DNA of 45,012 nt. It comes from Candidatus Woesearchaeota archaeon CG10_big_fil_rev_8_21_14_0_10_37_12 (GTDB lineage Archaea > Nanobdellota > Nanobdellia > Woesearchaeales > ARS49). Below are positions 31,403-41,587 of this stretch, one piece after another (the stretch's first letter is position 1; the number at the start of each line of letters is the position of its first letter). A program made the position numbers and the translations under genes. The stretch spans positions 1 to 45,012 of the forward strand of contig PCYA01000012.1 in assembly GCA_002762795.1 (NCBI GenBank). Direction: 5' to 3'. The notes below the pieces were generated by a model. The model ran no database searches. It had not been told where the DNA came from and was given only the letters and a program-made list of their open reading frames with translations.

Positions 31403-33217
31403 ATGATCAACAAAAAAATATGGCTGTTTATCATCACCATTTTATCAGTTTCTACTCTTGCAACAGAATTTAATTGGGTACTCACACAAGAAGTCACAGG
31501 ACAAATAGGAGGAGGAAGATGTCATTATTCACCTTACCATGAACTTGTAGACTGGGGTCACAATAATAACTTGCCCTGGGCATCAGCATACCATCAACAA
31601 AGTTCATTCTCAGAATCAAACTCAAGACAACTACTCAAATTACCATACCCATACGAAATATCGGTAAAAGGCATGAATGTACATTGGGGACTGCATGATC
31701 TAGAAGAAGGTTATCAAGGAGGAGTATCCATATTTTCAAACAATAGATACGAAACAAGCGCAATCGCAACAGGATATACAAGAAACACATATGAAAACAC
31801 CATCTGGATAACAGCCACAGGAGACGAAATAAGAGGATGCTCATACGATTACCGAGGAGGAAGACAACCAGTACAACAAGGCAGATTCTGGGCACGCATG
31901 AATTCAAGCCCATATGCAAATACAATCATCTTTGGTGAACAAAACAAAAATATAGGACCCATTGCACGTTTTGCAAGACCTTATTTGCTTACAGACGAAG
32001 AACCTGTATTTTATGCAACACCAAATACAACAAACATACTCCTTGAAGTAACATCACAAAACATAATTGCGTGTACTGATTATGATGAAAGTGGCAAGTG
32101 CGATTATGAACAAGCAGAGGCTTGTGACAACACAGGAGGGGATTGGGCATGGTACTATGATTCTAACCTGAATAAAACAGTAAACACTTGCTGCGGCATA
32201 AGCATTGCTCCAGACACGTGCACTTATTATTCGCAAGACAACTTAATTTGCGGACAAAATGAACAACAACAATGGCAAACATTATCAAACCTACAAAAAG
32301 GAATAACAAAAAAATTACAATGCCCAACAAACATATCCGTGCTAAGCACAGGCCAACAAATACTAACCTGCGAAAAACCCAATGAACGCGCAACAACAAT
32401 CCCAAAAAATAATTTCACGCGAACAACCCTTTACGACAGAGAATTCATTTGCGTTCCTGAACAAGCTAACATATATGAATGCATCGGAAACAACACTTTT
32501 CCATTAGTAACAAGCAATCCATTCAGAGAACAAGGAGAACGCATCATTGTAGGACCAACCACGTATGAATGCCAACAAAACAGCACATGGATTGTTTACA
32601 GAACACCATGCTTAGCAGGAGAAAGAAGAACAAACGATGAAACAGGACTGATTGAGTTTTGTTCACCAACACAAGGTTGGATAATTGATTTGGACACTGA
32701 TGAGGGAGCTTGTCGTGCAGCAGGAAGATTATATAACACTATAAGATGGACAGGCACACAATGCTGTGGAGATCCTTTAGACAACAACACACCACAAGCC
32801 ATTTACGAAGAACAAAACGGACTCGGAGCTTGTTTGAACAACACACCAATAATGAGCGGACAAACAATCACCAACAACACAGTTATCAATCACCAAGGAC
32901 AATTCTACCAATGCCAAGGCACCCTTCCCTCACCAGAATTACAAAACGCAGGCATCACACCCGCACATCAAGGAGTTTGCGGACAACCCTTACTCAACAC
33001 AACAAGTAGCACACACAGTATTTGTTTACCAAATGGCAAATGGCATCAAACACCGCACACAGAAATACACCAAACAAAAACTGTAGCGTGGCAAACACTA
33101 CCCAACCAACTACAACAAGGCTGCTGCCCAGAAAACAAATGCTGGGACGGAAACACCTGCAAAAACCCCGGAGAATACTACCAAATAGAAAACCAAGGAT
33201 ACCAATGCCAAACATAA
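31403..33217 (+). CDS. Large secreted Cys-rich protein, tandem paralog 2
   Basis: A 604-residue paralog of the preceding gene with the same layout: signal peptide (about residues 1-19, ending STLATEF), a Trp-rich beta domain (MNVHWGLHD, WITATGDEIRGCSYDY) and a Cys-rich C-terminal half. The N-terminal halves have diverged clearly, but the C-terminal halves remain nearly identical in protein and DNA (about 30690-31271 against 32640-33217). This points to recent gene conversion or selection on that part. An AT-rich TATA candidate lies at about 31380-31391. A full copy of the structured element follows 33 bases after its stop. Confidence 0.75.
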   Translation: MINKKIWLFIITILSVSTLATEFNWVLTQEVTGQIGGGRCHYSPYHELVDWGHNNNLPWASAYHQQSSFSESNSRQLLKLPYPYEISVKGMNVHWGLHDLEEGYQGGVSIFSNNRYETSAIATGYTRNTYENTIWITATGDEIRGCSYDYRGGRQPVQQGRFWARMNSSPYANTIIFGEQNKNIGPIARFARPYLLTDEEPVFYATPNTTNILLEVTSQNIIACTDYDESGKCDYEQAEACDNTGGDWAWYYDSNLNKTVNTCCGISIAPDTCTYYSQDNLICGQNEQQQWQTLSNLQKGITKKLQCPTNISVLSTGQQILTCEKPNERATTIPKNNFTRTTLYDREFICVPEQANIYECIGNNTFPLVTSNPFREQGERIIVGPTTYECQQNSTWIVYRTPCLAGERRTNDETGLIEFCSPTQGWIIDLDTDEGACRAAGRLYNTIRWTGTQCCGDPLDNNTPQAIYEEQNGLGACLNNTPIMSGQTITNNTVINHQGQFYQCQGTLPSPELQNAGITPAHQGVCGQPLLNTTSSTHSICLPNGKWHQTPHTEIHQTKTVAWQTLPNQLQQGCCPENKCWDGNTCKNPGEYYQIENQGYQCQT

Positions 33218-33250
33218 CAATCTTGCACAACTTTTTCTCAACACATCAAT

Positions 33251-33513
33251 AAAGAGAGGAGAGTAACTCCACTGGCTTGCTGTTTTTCGCAAGATCCTCT
33301 CATTATAACCTTACCTGCGAATCTAAAAAAGAAAGCCAGACTTGATCAGTTCGCGCTCTGATAATGTTTGCGCTACCCCCAAACTCAATTGTTTATCGCG
33401 CTGTTCTTTCTCTACTACCTTCACTCCACCAAAGCCCCACCGGCCCCCACGAAAGCAAACACAAAAGGGTTGTTTGCGCTCTCTACTCCTCGGTTAACGG
33501 GGTGTTTTAAAGA
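33251..33513 (+). ncRNA. Structured repeat element, copy C (candidate pseudoknotted RNA)
   Basis: Second full copy of the element at 5477-5796, about 263 bases. Crossing stems: GAGAGGA 33254-33260 with TCCTCTC 33295-33301, and CTGGCT 33272-33277 with AGCCAG 33334-33339. Later hairpins GTTTG/CAAAC (33366-33384) and GCAAACA/TGTTTGC (33455-33477, nine-base loop as in copy A) are also kept. UACCCC near 33374 can pair with GGGGTG at 33499-33504. In copy A the matching bases differ but still pair. An ORF of 75 codons across it looks spurious. Confidence 0.55.
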
Positions 33514-33650
33514 TGAGCAAACAGAAACACAACAAGCGCGATGGGCGCTTCCTCCCCCTGTAAAGATAGCCCGAAGAAGAAAAACAGCAACTTAGTACTT
33601 ACAAAAAACACCCTTATTTTTAAATACCAGCACTCTTTAAACACACAATT
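33514..33650. other. Gap between copy C and the next gene
   Basis: Holds a TATA-like TTTTTAAATAC at about 33613-33623, some 32 bases before the ATG at 33651, and a short GC-rich palindrome near 33538. Nothing else is recognised. Confidence 0.35.
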
Positions 33651-34772
33651 ATGGCAAAAAAAGGGATGTGGATACTACTTATAGCACTACTCAGCCTTAG
33701 CGCAGTAGCTCTACCAGCAACATGGGTACAAGTACAACTAAAATACAACTGGGATCACACAAGTTCAGGGTTGTGCAACCAACAAACACAATGCCTTGTA
33801 AACAACCAATCAAACCCAACATTTGACAACCAACCAGAAAGATACTGGACACAAGCAGGAATAAGAGACAAACCAAAATGCATCACGCACGGACAATACA
33901 TCGCAGACCATTATTGCGAAGTAGGACAATGGACAAGCAGAACAAAACTCGTAGCAGAACAATTATTACAAATACCAATACAACAAGGAGACCAACAATA
34001 CAAATTATACTGCGACACATACGTCAACACACTTAACAGATACAGCTACGTAACAAGCTACGGAGCAGTAAACACTTTCTTAGACAGATACTGCACACAA
34101 ACAGGAGGACAAAGAAGTACATGCGTTAATAATGTGTGCGTTCTTAGCTACAGCAGAGGCACAGCATTTGGAATGGCACTCAATGAAGACATAGACGGCA
34201 GAAAAAGCCCACTCCAAGCATTAGGATACTCAACAACCAAATGTGATGTTGCAAAAAATAATGACATGGATTATGATCACTGCGGAGATAACATTTGGTA
34301 CAACCACAACACAGCAAGTATTATTTACTCACCAAACGCAACAATACAACCAACAGCAGCAAGCACACATGCACTATTCATGGACAGTTATTACAAACTC
34401 AAAGCATATGTTGCCCAATACGTACACAACCCAACCATACAAGGATTTAACTATGACTTTTACGACATTGAACCAGCATTAAACTTTGTTTACTTTGCAA
34501 AACAAAACGACAAAACATTCTACAGCTTCAAACAACAAAACATGACAAGAGACAACACAGCATACGCAGGATGGTACTACAAAAACATACAACTACCACA
34601 ACAAACATGCACAAAATTCATCAAACCAAAAGACGGCAACGCACACTGTGAACAACAACCAATCCAAACAGAATTCTACATTGCAACAGCAAAAACACCC
34701 TTTGACTTATTCACTACATCAAATCTTATTGATTCATGGCACGACTTAACCAACTATGCAGGGATATCATGA
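33651..34772 (+). CDS. Secreted protein, first gene of the surface operon
   Basis: A 373-residue secreted protein with a signal peptide (about residues 1-21, LLIALLSLSAVALPA). The mature part is polar, rich in Gln, Asn, Thr and Tyr, with scattered Cys pairs (CNQQTQC, CVNNVC). No family is recognised. It starts an operon in which the genes to 43760 overlap or nearly touch; its stop overlaps the next ATG (34769-34772). The Gln/Thr/Asn richness partly reflects the A- and C-rich strand. Confidence 0.72.
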   Translation: MAKKGMWILLIALLSLSAVALPATWVQVQLKYNWDHTSSGLCNQQTQCLVNNQSNPTFDNQPERYWTQAGIRDKPKCITHGQYIADHYCEVGQWTSRTKLVAEQLLQIPIQQGDQQYKLYCDTYVNTLNRYSYVTSYGAVNTFLDRYCTQTGGQRSTCVNNVCVLSYSRGTAFGMALNEDIDGRKSPLQALGYSTTKCDVAKNNDMDYDHCGDNIWYNHNTASIIYSPNATIQPTAASTHALFMDSYYKLKAYVAQYVHNPTIQGFNYDFYDIEPALNFVYFAKQNDKTFYSFKQQNMTRDNTAYAGWYYKNIQLPQQTCTKFIKPKDGNAHCEQQPIQTEFYIATAKTPFDLFTTSNLIDSWHDLTNYAGIS

Positions 34773-36028
34773 AAAAAGCACAAATAACATTATTCATCAT
34801 CATAGGTATACTCGTACTCATTGCGTTTGGATTAGTATTCTATCTAGGAAGCTTCAACAATCAAACACAAAAACAACGCAAAGAAGCAATACAAACACAA
34901 CCCTTACAAGATTACATTATTAGCTGCTTAGCAATCACAACCGCAGACGCATTTCTACTCCTTGGCAAACAAGGAGGAACAATTTACCAGAGTCAAGGAG
35001 GAATAACTTCTGATCAGGCAAGTACAAATCAAATCACAAGATCTGATTCGCGTTTTGGAAACCTCAAAATGAATTACGCAATATTGCCTCCAGAAGGAAA
35101 CATCGGAACATTATTCTCAGCTACAATACCAGAATATCCATTTCAAACATTTCCCTACACTGAAGACCAAATCATTTTTACAGGCTATTATGGCATAAAC
35201 AAACTCCCACCACTTTACAAAATAAACCAAAAAACAGGAGAACGAAACATAAACAGCATCCAAGAAACTATTGAGACATACATTGCAAAAAAAATAAAAG
35301 AATGCACTGATTGGGAAACTTTCACCAGCAAAGGATACACAATAAAAACAGAAGAACCACAAGCCACAATTATGCTCCCAGAAGATGAAACACAATTGTC
35401 CAGAGAAACACAAACAACAATACAAATTAACTGGAAGATAACAATTGCTAATCAGAAAGGAGAACAGACAACTCTCGAAAAGTTCGTTCACAAAATACCA
35501 CTTCAATTCGCAAACACATATTATTTTGCACAAGCAATTATTGATTCAGACGTAACAGACATTTCTTACCAACCAACAAGCACTGAAAGATACCAAATAA
35601 ACACTCAAGACAACACGAACTACAGCATAATAACAATAACAGACACTCAAAATACAGTGAACAATGAACTTTACACATTCACTGTTGCACGAAAAAACAG
35701 AGCACCAGCACTCTGGCAAATAGATCACACGCAAACAGCCAATTACTTATTCCACATCCTACCAGATAACTCAGACGGGCCAGAATTAGCAATCACAAAC
35801 AATCAATTAAAAATAATAGATATAGGATGCCCAGACACTCAAGAGCTCACTTTTTTCATTAATGCAACAGACCCAGACGAACAAACAATAATGTATGATG
35901 TAACTCCTAAAAAAATCACACAACCAGGACTAACACCAATCAGAATAACTGCAAAAGACAGCAGCACAAACACAGCATTTGATTATCAAGAAATACCATT
36001 ACGAGTAACACTATGCGTAATAAGCTAA
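34769..36028 (+). CDS. Pilin-like protein with class III type N-terminus
   Basis: A 419-residue protein that begins MKKAQITLFIIIGILVLIAF: a short basic leader, Ala-Gln, then a long hydrophobic helix. This is the layout of archaeal class III (prepilin-like) signal peptides. The remaining 380 residues are beta-rich and probably outside. An in-frame ATG at 34736 would add 11 residues inside the previous gene. The ATG at 34769 gives the ATGA junction and the proper leader, so it is the likely start. It is related in N-terminal design, not in the rest, to four other proteins of the operon. It ends 16 bases inside the giant gene. Confidence 0.72.
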   Translation: MKKAQITLFIIIGILVLIAFGLVFYLGSFNNQTQKQRKEAIQTQPLQDYIISCLAITTADAFLLLGKQGGTIYQSQGGITSDQASTNQITRSDSRFGNLKMNYAILPPEGNIGTLFSATIPEYPFQTFPYTEDQIIFTGYYGINKLPPLYKINQKTGERNINSIQETIETYIAKKIKECTDWETFTSKGYTIKTEEPQATIMLPEDETQLSRETQTTIQINWKITIANQKGEQTTLEKFVHKIPLQFANTYYFAQAIIDSDVTDISYQPTSTERYQINTQDNTNYSIITITDTQNTVNNELYTFTVARKNRAPALWQIDHTQTANYLFHILPDNSDGPELAITNNQLKIIDIGCPDTQELTFFINATDPDEQTIMYDVTPKKITQPGLTPIRITAKDSSTNTAFDYQEIPLRVTLCVIS

Positions 36029-39000
36029 CACTAACAATACTTTCCGCATTCATTTTTTTAGCATTAGCTCTGCCAGCAAATGCACAAACAGGGTGCTGCT
36101 GCGACCCAGTTCTTAACAACGGAAGCTTTGAAACACAAACAGCATGCCTTGCAAAAGGATTCAGCTACGCAGGAGTACCACCAAGCATTACCACAACATG
36201 CGACCAACACTGCCAAACAACAATAACACCAACACCAGTAACAACAATTTGCGGAGACAACATTTGCCAAGCAACAGAAACACCAACAAACTGTCCAGCA
36301 GACTGCGGCGTAGCACTCCCAAGATGCAACGATCCAGGATACAAACCAGCACCAGCAAATTTCAACGCAACACCAATACAAGGACAAAAAGCAACACGAT
36401 TAACATTCACACCAGAATGCCAAGTCAATTATCTCACTGTCTTACGATGCGAAGGGCAATGCAGTGATTTTCAACCAGTAGCACAAATACCTGCACAAAC
36501 AACATACATCGATGAAGATCCAGCACTAAAATTTAATCAAGAATACACATACGCAATAACAGCAAACTATGTTATATCGGGAGAAAGCGCACCAGCAATC
36601 TCTACAGTCAACCTCGGAGACATAGAATGCTGGCAAAACACAGTAAACAGCCCATTCTGCTCATCAACAGCATACTACGAGCGATACAAAACATACCTAC
36701 AAACACATGGTTATGCACAATACACAGCACAAGAATTCTTACTAGATTTTAGCAGGAAAACAGCATTAACCTTTGCAACAAGACTAAACAGTGCATGGCA
36801 ATGCACAGACAAAAACAGATTAGTACCAACAACACCACAAGTACAATGCAGTGCGAGACAAAACGAAATATGCGTAGCAGACGAACGCGGACCAAGATGC
36901 ATAGTACAAGAAAACTGCGGCATTAACTTTGACCCATTCGGATTATTCGCAACACAAAACACCTGCGAACAAGGATTACTCCCAAAATACTGCTTTTATG
37001 ATAAAAGTCAAACAGTTGTAAATATGTGCTACTCGTGCAGCCCAAGAATGAGTTGTTATGATTACAAAACAGAAGAAACATGTCAAAGAGACAACTGCGG
37101 AGCAGGACAATGCCAATGGCACAATACCATACCAGACTTAGGAATAGGAGTTTGCGTGGACAGAAACAAAGCCAACTGTGAGTATTGCAACAGCACAGGA
37201 GCACCAGACTTGCAAAATAAATTCACAAGCTTATGGGATCAATGCACTGAACAAAAAAGCAACGCACTAAGCACACTAAGCAACATTTGCTTTTACGACA
37301 AAGATTTCAAAATCAGCAAAAGCTGCGATGAAGTAAGCTGCCAAGACTACACACGAGACCAATGCAACTCACCAGCAAATGGAATCACCCTTAACTCAGA
37401 CAACAGCCTGCAATCAGCAAGCAATGACGTCTGCCATTTACGAGTATGCGAATTCCATGACACAACAGGATGCGTCAAAAACGCAGACGGAAACACAGGA
37501 CCAGGATTCCAGGATTGTCTGCCAGGAAACACTGCCTGCGAACGTGACTACTTCCCACCAATCACAACATTAATCCCAGAAGGAACAGCAGGAAAAGTAG
37601 AAAAACTTACAATAAAAATATTTGACAAAAAAAATAAAACAAGCTCACCACAAGACTATGCAGGAAGAACAAACTACAAAACATACTTATGCGTACAAAC
37701 ACCAACACAAACATGCACACAAGCAACACAATACCCAACACAAGTAGAAACAAACGAATTACTTCTTAAAAACGGCGAACTAAAAAATGGAAGAACAGTA
37801 CTAACAACAATAAACCCAGGACAAACAAGTATTTATTATTACAGCAGAGACCCAGCAAACAATATTGAAACAGTAAAAAATATCAGCGTTGTAGTATGTG
37901 ATGCCTGCAACGGACCAATCCTACTCAACATCACAGTCACAGGAGGAAGAACAGTAGGAAACAGAATATACACATCCTACCAAAACCCAACATTCACACT
38001 CTACTTTGACGAACCAACAACAATAACATACGCAGGACTAATACAATCAGGACAAACAATACCCTTAACACACATCACTCCAGGAATAACAGATACACAC
38101 CAATTCACACCAAGTCAACTATTAACAGGGCAGTACAATTTCACAATCAACGGACATAATAACAGAACAATTTATGTAGAACCAGAACTAAGCTACGCGC
38201 TTTTCGTTGATCCAAACGTAGCACAACTAACAATCCAACCACCAGACGGAACAATCTTCAACACAACAAGATTAGACATAACCTTGAACTTCAGCACTCC
38301 AGCAGAGCTCCGAAACGTTGTTCTCAGAAGAGATAAAGCACACCCATACGCAAAACAATACGAAGACAAAACAATAACATCACAATTCACAACTACCAAC
38401 AATCAAGCATACACAACAACACTTACAGAATTAACAGGAGGACTGCATACCCTACAAATAACAGCCAAAGGATTTAATGAACTAGACATTTACAGAGAAA
38501 GCACATTTTTTATCGCCACACAACCACCAACAATAAGATTAGTACACCCGAGCTTCGGAGTCACACCATATTCTAACTTCAACATAACACTAGAAACACC
38601 ACTAACCAGCACGTGCGCATACGTATACGATACACCAACAGCACCAAACAGCACAGACTTCAGATATTTTACAGCACTATCAGGAAACAACACAATGCAC
38701 ACAGCATCAGGACTAAGTATACCATTCGGATCAAAACCAAAACCACTGCACGTGTACTGCGACTTCGAAAACTTAGGAATCAGCCAAAGAACATTCAACA
38801 TAAGCCTAGATTTAGAACCGCCACGCATACAAAAAGCATTCGCAGAACCAGCAACAATAGCAGAACAATACATCCCAGGACAAGAAATATACAGCACAAC
38901 ACTTAACGTACAATTAGACAAGCCAGGATTCTGCAAATACAGCTTAACAACCAGTACATATGAAGACATGAACGGAACATTCCCAGGAGAAGGCACAACA

Positions 39001-41076
39001 CCAAAAAAAGCACACACAGTACCAATAAATGTAACACAAAAACAAACATACCAGTACTCAGTAACATGCAAAGGAGAAAATGAATTGCTGTCAGCACCAA
39101 CAGTCATACCATTCACAGTAAACTTAAACCAATCACTCATAGTTACAAGCAGCACACCACAAGGATTCTCAACATTAAACTTTAGCATAGGAGTAGCAGC
39201 AAACAAAAGAGTCATATGCCACTTTGGTCAAGAAGCCAGCACAATAAATGCCTGCATGGGAAGCTGCTCAGCAGACTACACGCACAGACAACCACTACAA
39301 GTAAACAGCCCAGGAAAATATGATTATTACATAACATGCACACACCCAACAGGAGAACAATCAGACGTAATACACATACCAATTTATGTTGACACAAGCC
39401 CACCAGACATGGAATACGTACGCGATGACAGCGTATTAGATGACCCAAACATTACCTGGTCACAAACAAAAATACGCATCGCATTCAAAGGAAGCGATCC
39501 AGAAAGCAACATCTCTCACTACTTAATCAGTTTAATCAGCCAAACAGAACGACAACCAATATTTACCAACTTACTAAGCAACGAAACAAGCGGAGAACCT
39601 ATATACATCACAAGAAAACACGACGGAACACCATTCAGACTTGTTAATGAACAAAGATACCAATTCAACGTAAAATCAGTCAACAAAGTAGGCTTACAAA
39701 GCCAACAAATGGAAAGCGACGGAGTAAAATTAGACATTACACAAGCACCACAAGCATGCTTTGATGGAGACCTAAACAACAATGAAACAGACATTGACTG
39801 CGGAGGACCATGCGAAGGATGCATAGAAAACAAACAATGTCTAATTAACACAGACTGTGCAAGTAATTTCTGCAACAATGGAATGTGCCAACTCGCAAGC
39901 TGTCAAGACAGTATCACAAACGGATTGGAAAGTGATGCAGACTGCGGCGGAAGCCCCTGTCCGTTGTGTACCAATGATAAAATATGCATTACACACCAAA
40001 ACTGCCAAAGCAACTACTGTGACTTATTCCAAGGAATATGCACAGATGCACCAGCATGTGCAAACAACCAGTTCAGCCCAGGAGAAACAGATATTGACTG
40101 CGGAGGACCATGCGATCCATGCAATGAAGGACAACAATGCAAAAAACACAGCGACTGTTCTGACAGACTATTATGCAATCCAGACGAGATGATATGCACA
40201 TCAGAACCAGTAGGAGACCTTGACCAGGACGGCATACAAGATGAACAAGATACCTGTTTGGACACACCACTCGGAGAAGATATAGATGAAACAGGCTGCA
40301 GTGCCAGCCAAAGATACACACTCGGCGACCAAATCAACGACAAATGGAGACTAGACTACTTTGGCTGCATAGAATGCGAAGAAGCAGCACTCAATTCAGA
40401 CCATGACAGAGATGGCTTAACAAACCAAGAAGAATACAACCTTAAAACAAACCCAACACGCAAAGACACAGACGGAGATGGATGGACAGACGGAAATGAA
40501 GTTAAACAAGGAACAGACCCTCTGAATGCAGAAGATCATCCAACATCAATTATTGGAACAGCAATCAAATATTTGTTCATACTCTTAGTTATTGTAGGAC
40601 TAGCATATTTAGGATACGGCATTTACCAACATCTACCAAAACCAAAACCTACAAAAAAAGAGAAAAAAGAACTGGAAGTACCACTATCACCAACCAAACA
40701 AGCAGAGCTCGAAAAATTACGCAGATTCGCAAAAAAAGAAGAAATACCAGATAAAGACTGGATAGATTTAGAAGAAAAAATAAAGAAAAAATCACTATCA
40801 CAAAAAACATTTGAAAATGCACTTGACAAACTCAAAGAAGTCGCACACAAAAAAAGCGATGAAAAAAACCCAATACAAAGGTTAAAACATATTGTAGATG
40901 ATCTCGGACAAAAAGAAAAACAAAAACTACAACACAATATAGAATTGCTCAAAAAAGGAAAACTTGACACTGAAGAACGAGATGAATTATTTGAAAAACT
41001 CCAACTAACAAAAGAATATTATGAAAAACATAAAAAAGAACTCACAAAAAAAGTAGAAAAACATGCCAAAAAATAA
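36013..41076 (+). CDS. Giant cell-surface protein with Cys-rich and calcium-type repeats
   Basis: A 1687-residue protein. A signal peptide (about 1-25, ending ANAQTG) is followed by CGDNICQATETPTNCPADCG near residue 77, then many Cys-rich and Ig-like beta domains to about 1245. Three repeats of about 50 residues follow (39757-40200), with the pattern ETDIDCGGPC. A thrombospondin-type-3-like stretch comes next (about 1400-1510, with DLDQDGIQDEQD and DTDGDGWTDGNE) that probably binds calcium. One transmembrane segment lies near 1517-1537 and a Lys/Glu-rich coiled coil of about 140 residues on the inside. It looks like an adhesin or stalk anchored in the membrane, produced together with pilin-like proteins. 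The partner surface is unknown. Confidence 0.8.
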   Translation: MRNKLTLTILSAFIFLALALPANAQTGCCCDPVLNNGSFETQTACLAKGFSYAGVPPSITTTCDQHCQTTITPTPVTTICGDNICQATETPTNCPADCGVALPRCNDPGYKPAPANFNATPIQGQKATRLTFTPECQVNYLTVLRCEGQCSDFQPVAQIPAQTTYIDEDPALKFNQEYTYAITANYVISGESAPAISTVNLGDIECWQNTVNSPFCSSTAYYERYKTYLQTHGYAQYTAQEFLLDFSRKTALTFATRLNSAWQCTDKNRLVPTTPQVQCSARQNEICVADERGPRCIVQENCGINFDPFGLFATQNTCEQGLLPKYCFYDKSQTVVNMCYSCSPRMSCYDYKTEETCQRDNCGAGQCQWHNTIPDLGIGVCVDRNKANCEYCNSTGAPDLQNKFTSLWDQCTEQKSNALSTLSNICFYDKDFKISKSCDEVSCQDYTRDQCNSPANGITLNSDNSLQSASNDVCHLRVCEFHDTTGCVKNADGNTGPGFQDCLPGNTACERDYFPPITTLIPEGTAGKVEKLTIKIFDKKNKTSSPQDYAGRTNYKTYLCVQTPTQTCTQATQYPTQVETNELLLKNGELKNGRTVLTTINPGQTSIYYYSRDPANNIETVKNISVVVCDACNGPILLNITVTGGRTVGNRIYTSYQNPTFTLYFDEPTTITYAGLIQSGQTIPLTHITPGITDTHQFTPSQLLTGQYNFTINGHNNRTIYVEPELSYALFVDPNVAQLTIQPPDGTIFNTTRLDITLNFSTPAELRNVVLRRDKAHPYAKQYEDKTITSQFTTTNNQAYTTTLTELTGGLHTLQITAKGFNELDIYRESTFFIATQPPTIRLVHPSFGVTPYSNFNITLETPLTSTCAYVYDTPTAPNSTDFRYFTALSGNNTMHTASGLSIPFGSKPKPLHVYCDFENLGISQRTFNISLDLEPPRIQKAFAEPATIAEQYIPGQEIYSTTLNVQLDKPGFCKYSLTTSTYEDMNGTFPGEGTTPKKAHTVPINVTQKQTYQYSVTCKGENELLSAPTVIPFTVNLNQSLIVTSSTPQGFSTLNFSIGVAANKRVICHFGQEASTINACMGSCSADYTHRQPLQVNSPGKYDYYITCTHPTGEQSDVIHIPIYVDTSPPDMEYVRDDSVLDDPNITWSQTKIRIAFKGSDPESNISHYLISLISQTERQPIFTNLLSNETSGEPIYITRKHDGTPFRLVNEQRYQFNVKSVNKVGLQSQQMESDGVKLDITQAPQACFDGDLNNNETDIDCGGPCEGCIENKQCLINTDCASNFCNNGMCQLASCQDSITNGLESDADCGGSPCPLCTNDKICITHQNCQSNYCDLFQGICTDAPACANNQFSPGETDIDCGGPCDPCNEGQQCKKHSDCSDRLLCNPDEMICTSEPVGDLDQDGIQDEQDTCLDTPLGEDIDETGCSASQRYTLGDQINDKWRLDYFGCIECEEAALNSDHDRDGLTNQEEYNLKTNPTRKDTDGDGWTDGNEVKQGTDPLNAEDHPTSIIGTAIKYLFILLVIVGLAYLGYGIYQHLPKPKPTKKEKKELEVPLSPTKQAELEKLRRFAKKEEIPDKDWIDLEEKIKKKSLSQKTFENALDKLKEVAHKKSDEKNPIQRLKHIVDDLGQKEKQKLQHNIELLKKGKLDTEERDELFEKLQLTKEYYEKHKKELTKKVEKHAKK

Positions 41077-41587
41077 AATAAAATCAAAAAAAGCACAATT
41101 AATATCCCACGTATTAATATTCATTATTTCTGCACTAGTTTTCATTTTAATTATCACCTATGGCTATAAAGCCATCAACAACCTCCTTCAAAAACAAGAA
41201 CAAATACAACTATTAAATTTCAAAACAGAACTAGAAACAGCAGTAGAAAGCGTACGAAGAGATTACGGAACAATACGCAAAGTAGAACTAAACCTCCCAA
41301 GCAAATACTTAGCAGTTTGCTTTTTTGACACAACAACCTGTGCAACAGAACAACCAATTTTTGAAAAAGCAAACCAACAATACGATTTATCATGGGCACA
41401 AGATGCATGCAAACTAAACGCGGCAAACGTATTCACGATACCAAGAACCACAGATTTAGATCTACAATTTATCTCTGTTGAACCACCAGGCTATTTTTGT
41501 GCCACCAATACAAACATCATCCAGCTACGCTTTGAAGGCATAGGCAAAACAGCACAAGTAAGCACTTGGCCAATACAATCCTCATGA
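41063..41587 (+). CDS. Pilin-like protein with class III type N-terminus
   Basis: A 174-residue protein that starts MPKNKIKSKKAQLISH and then has a long hydrophobic helix (VLIFIISALVFILIITYGY), followed by a soluble domain with four or five Cys. The KKAQ motif before the helix matches the class III signal peptides of its neighbours. The start lies 14 bases inside the giant gene, so translation is probably coupled. The end forms an ATGA with the next gene. No closer family is recognised. Confidence 0.7.
   Translation: MPKNKIKSKKAQLISHVLIFIISALVFILIITYGYKAINNLLQKQEQIQLLNFKTELETAVESVRRDYGTIRKVELNLPSKYLAVCFFDTTTCATEQPIFEKANQQYDLSWAQDACKLNAANVFTIPRTTDLDLQFISVEPPGYFCATNTNIIQLRFEGIGKTAQVSTWPIQSS

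Noticed and set aside
33368-33595. Open frame of 75 codons across copy C of the structured element
   Set aside because: It runs through the conserved RNA stems, has no ribosome site or TATA-like box at proper distance, and copy A has no matching frame. It is probably chance.
34736-34768. Upstream start of the pilin-like gene at 34769
   Set aside because: It would add eleven residues with no leader character, lying inside the previous gene. The ATG at 34769 forms an ATGA junction and gives a typical class III leader.
38490-39215. Minus-strand open frame of 241 codons inside the giant surface gene
   Set aside because: Shadow of the plus-strand gene, caused by the strong base skew that removes stop codons on the other strand. 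No signal or motif supports it.
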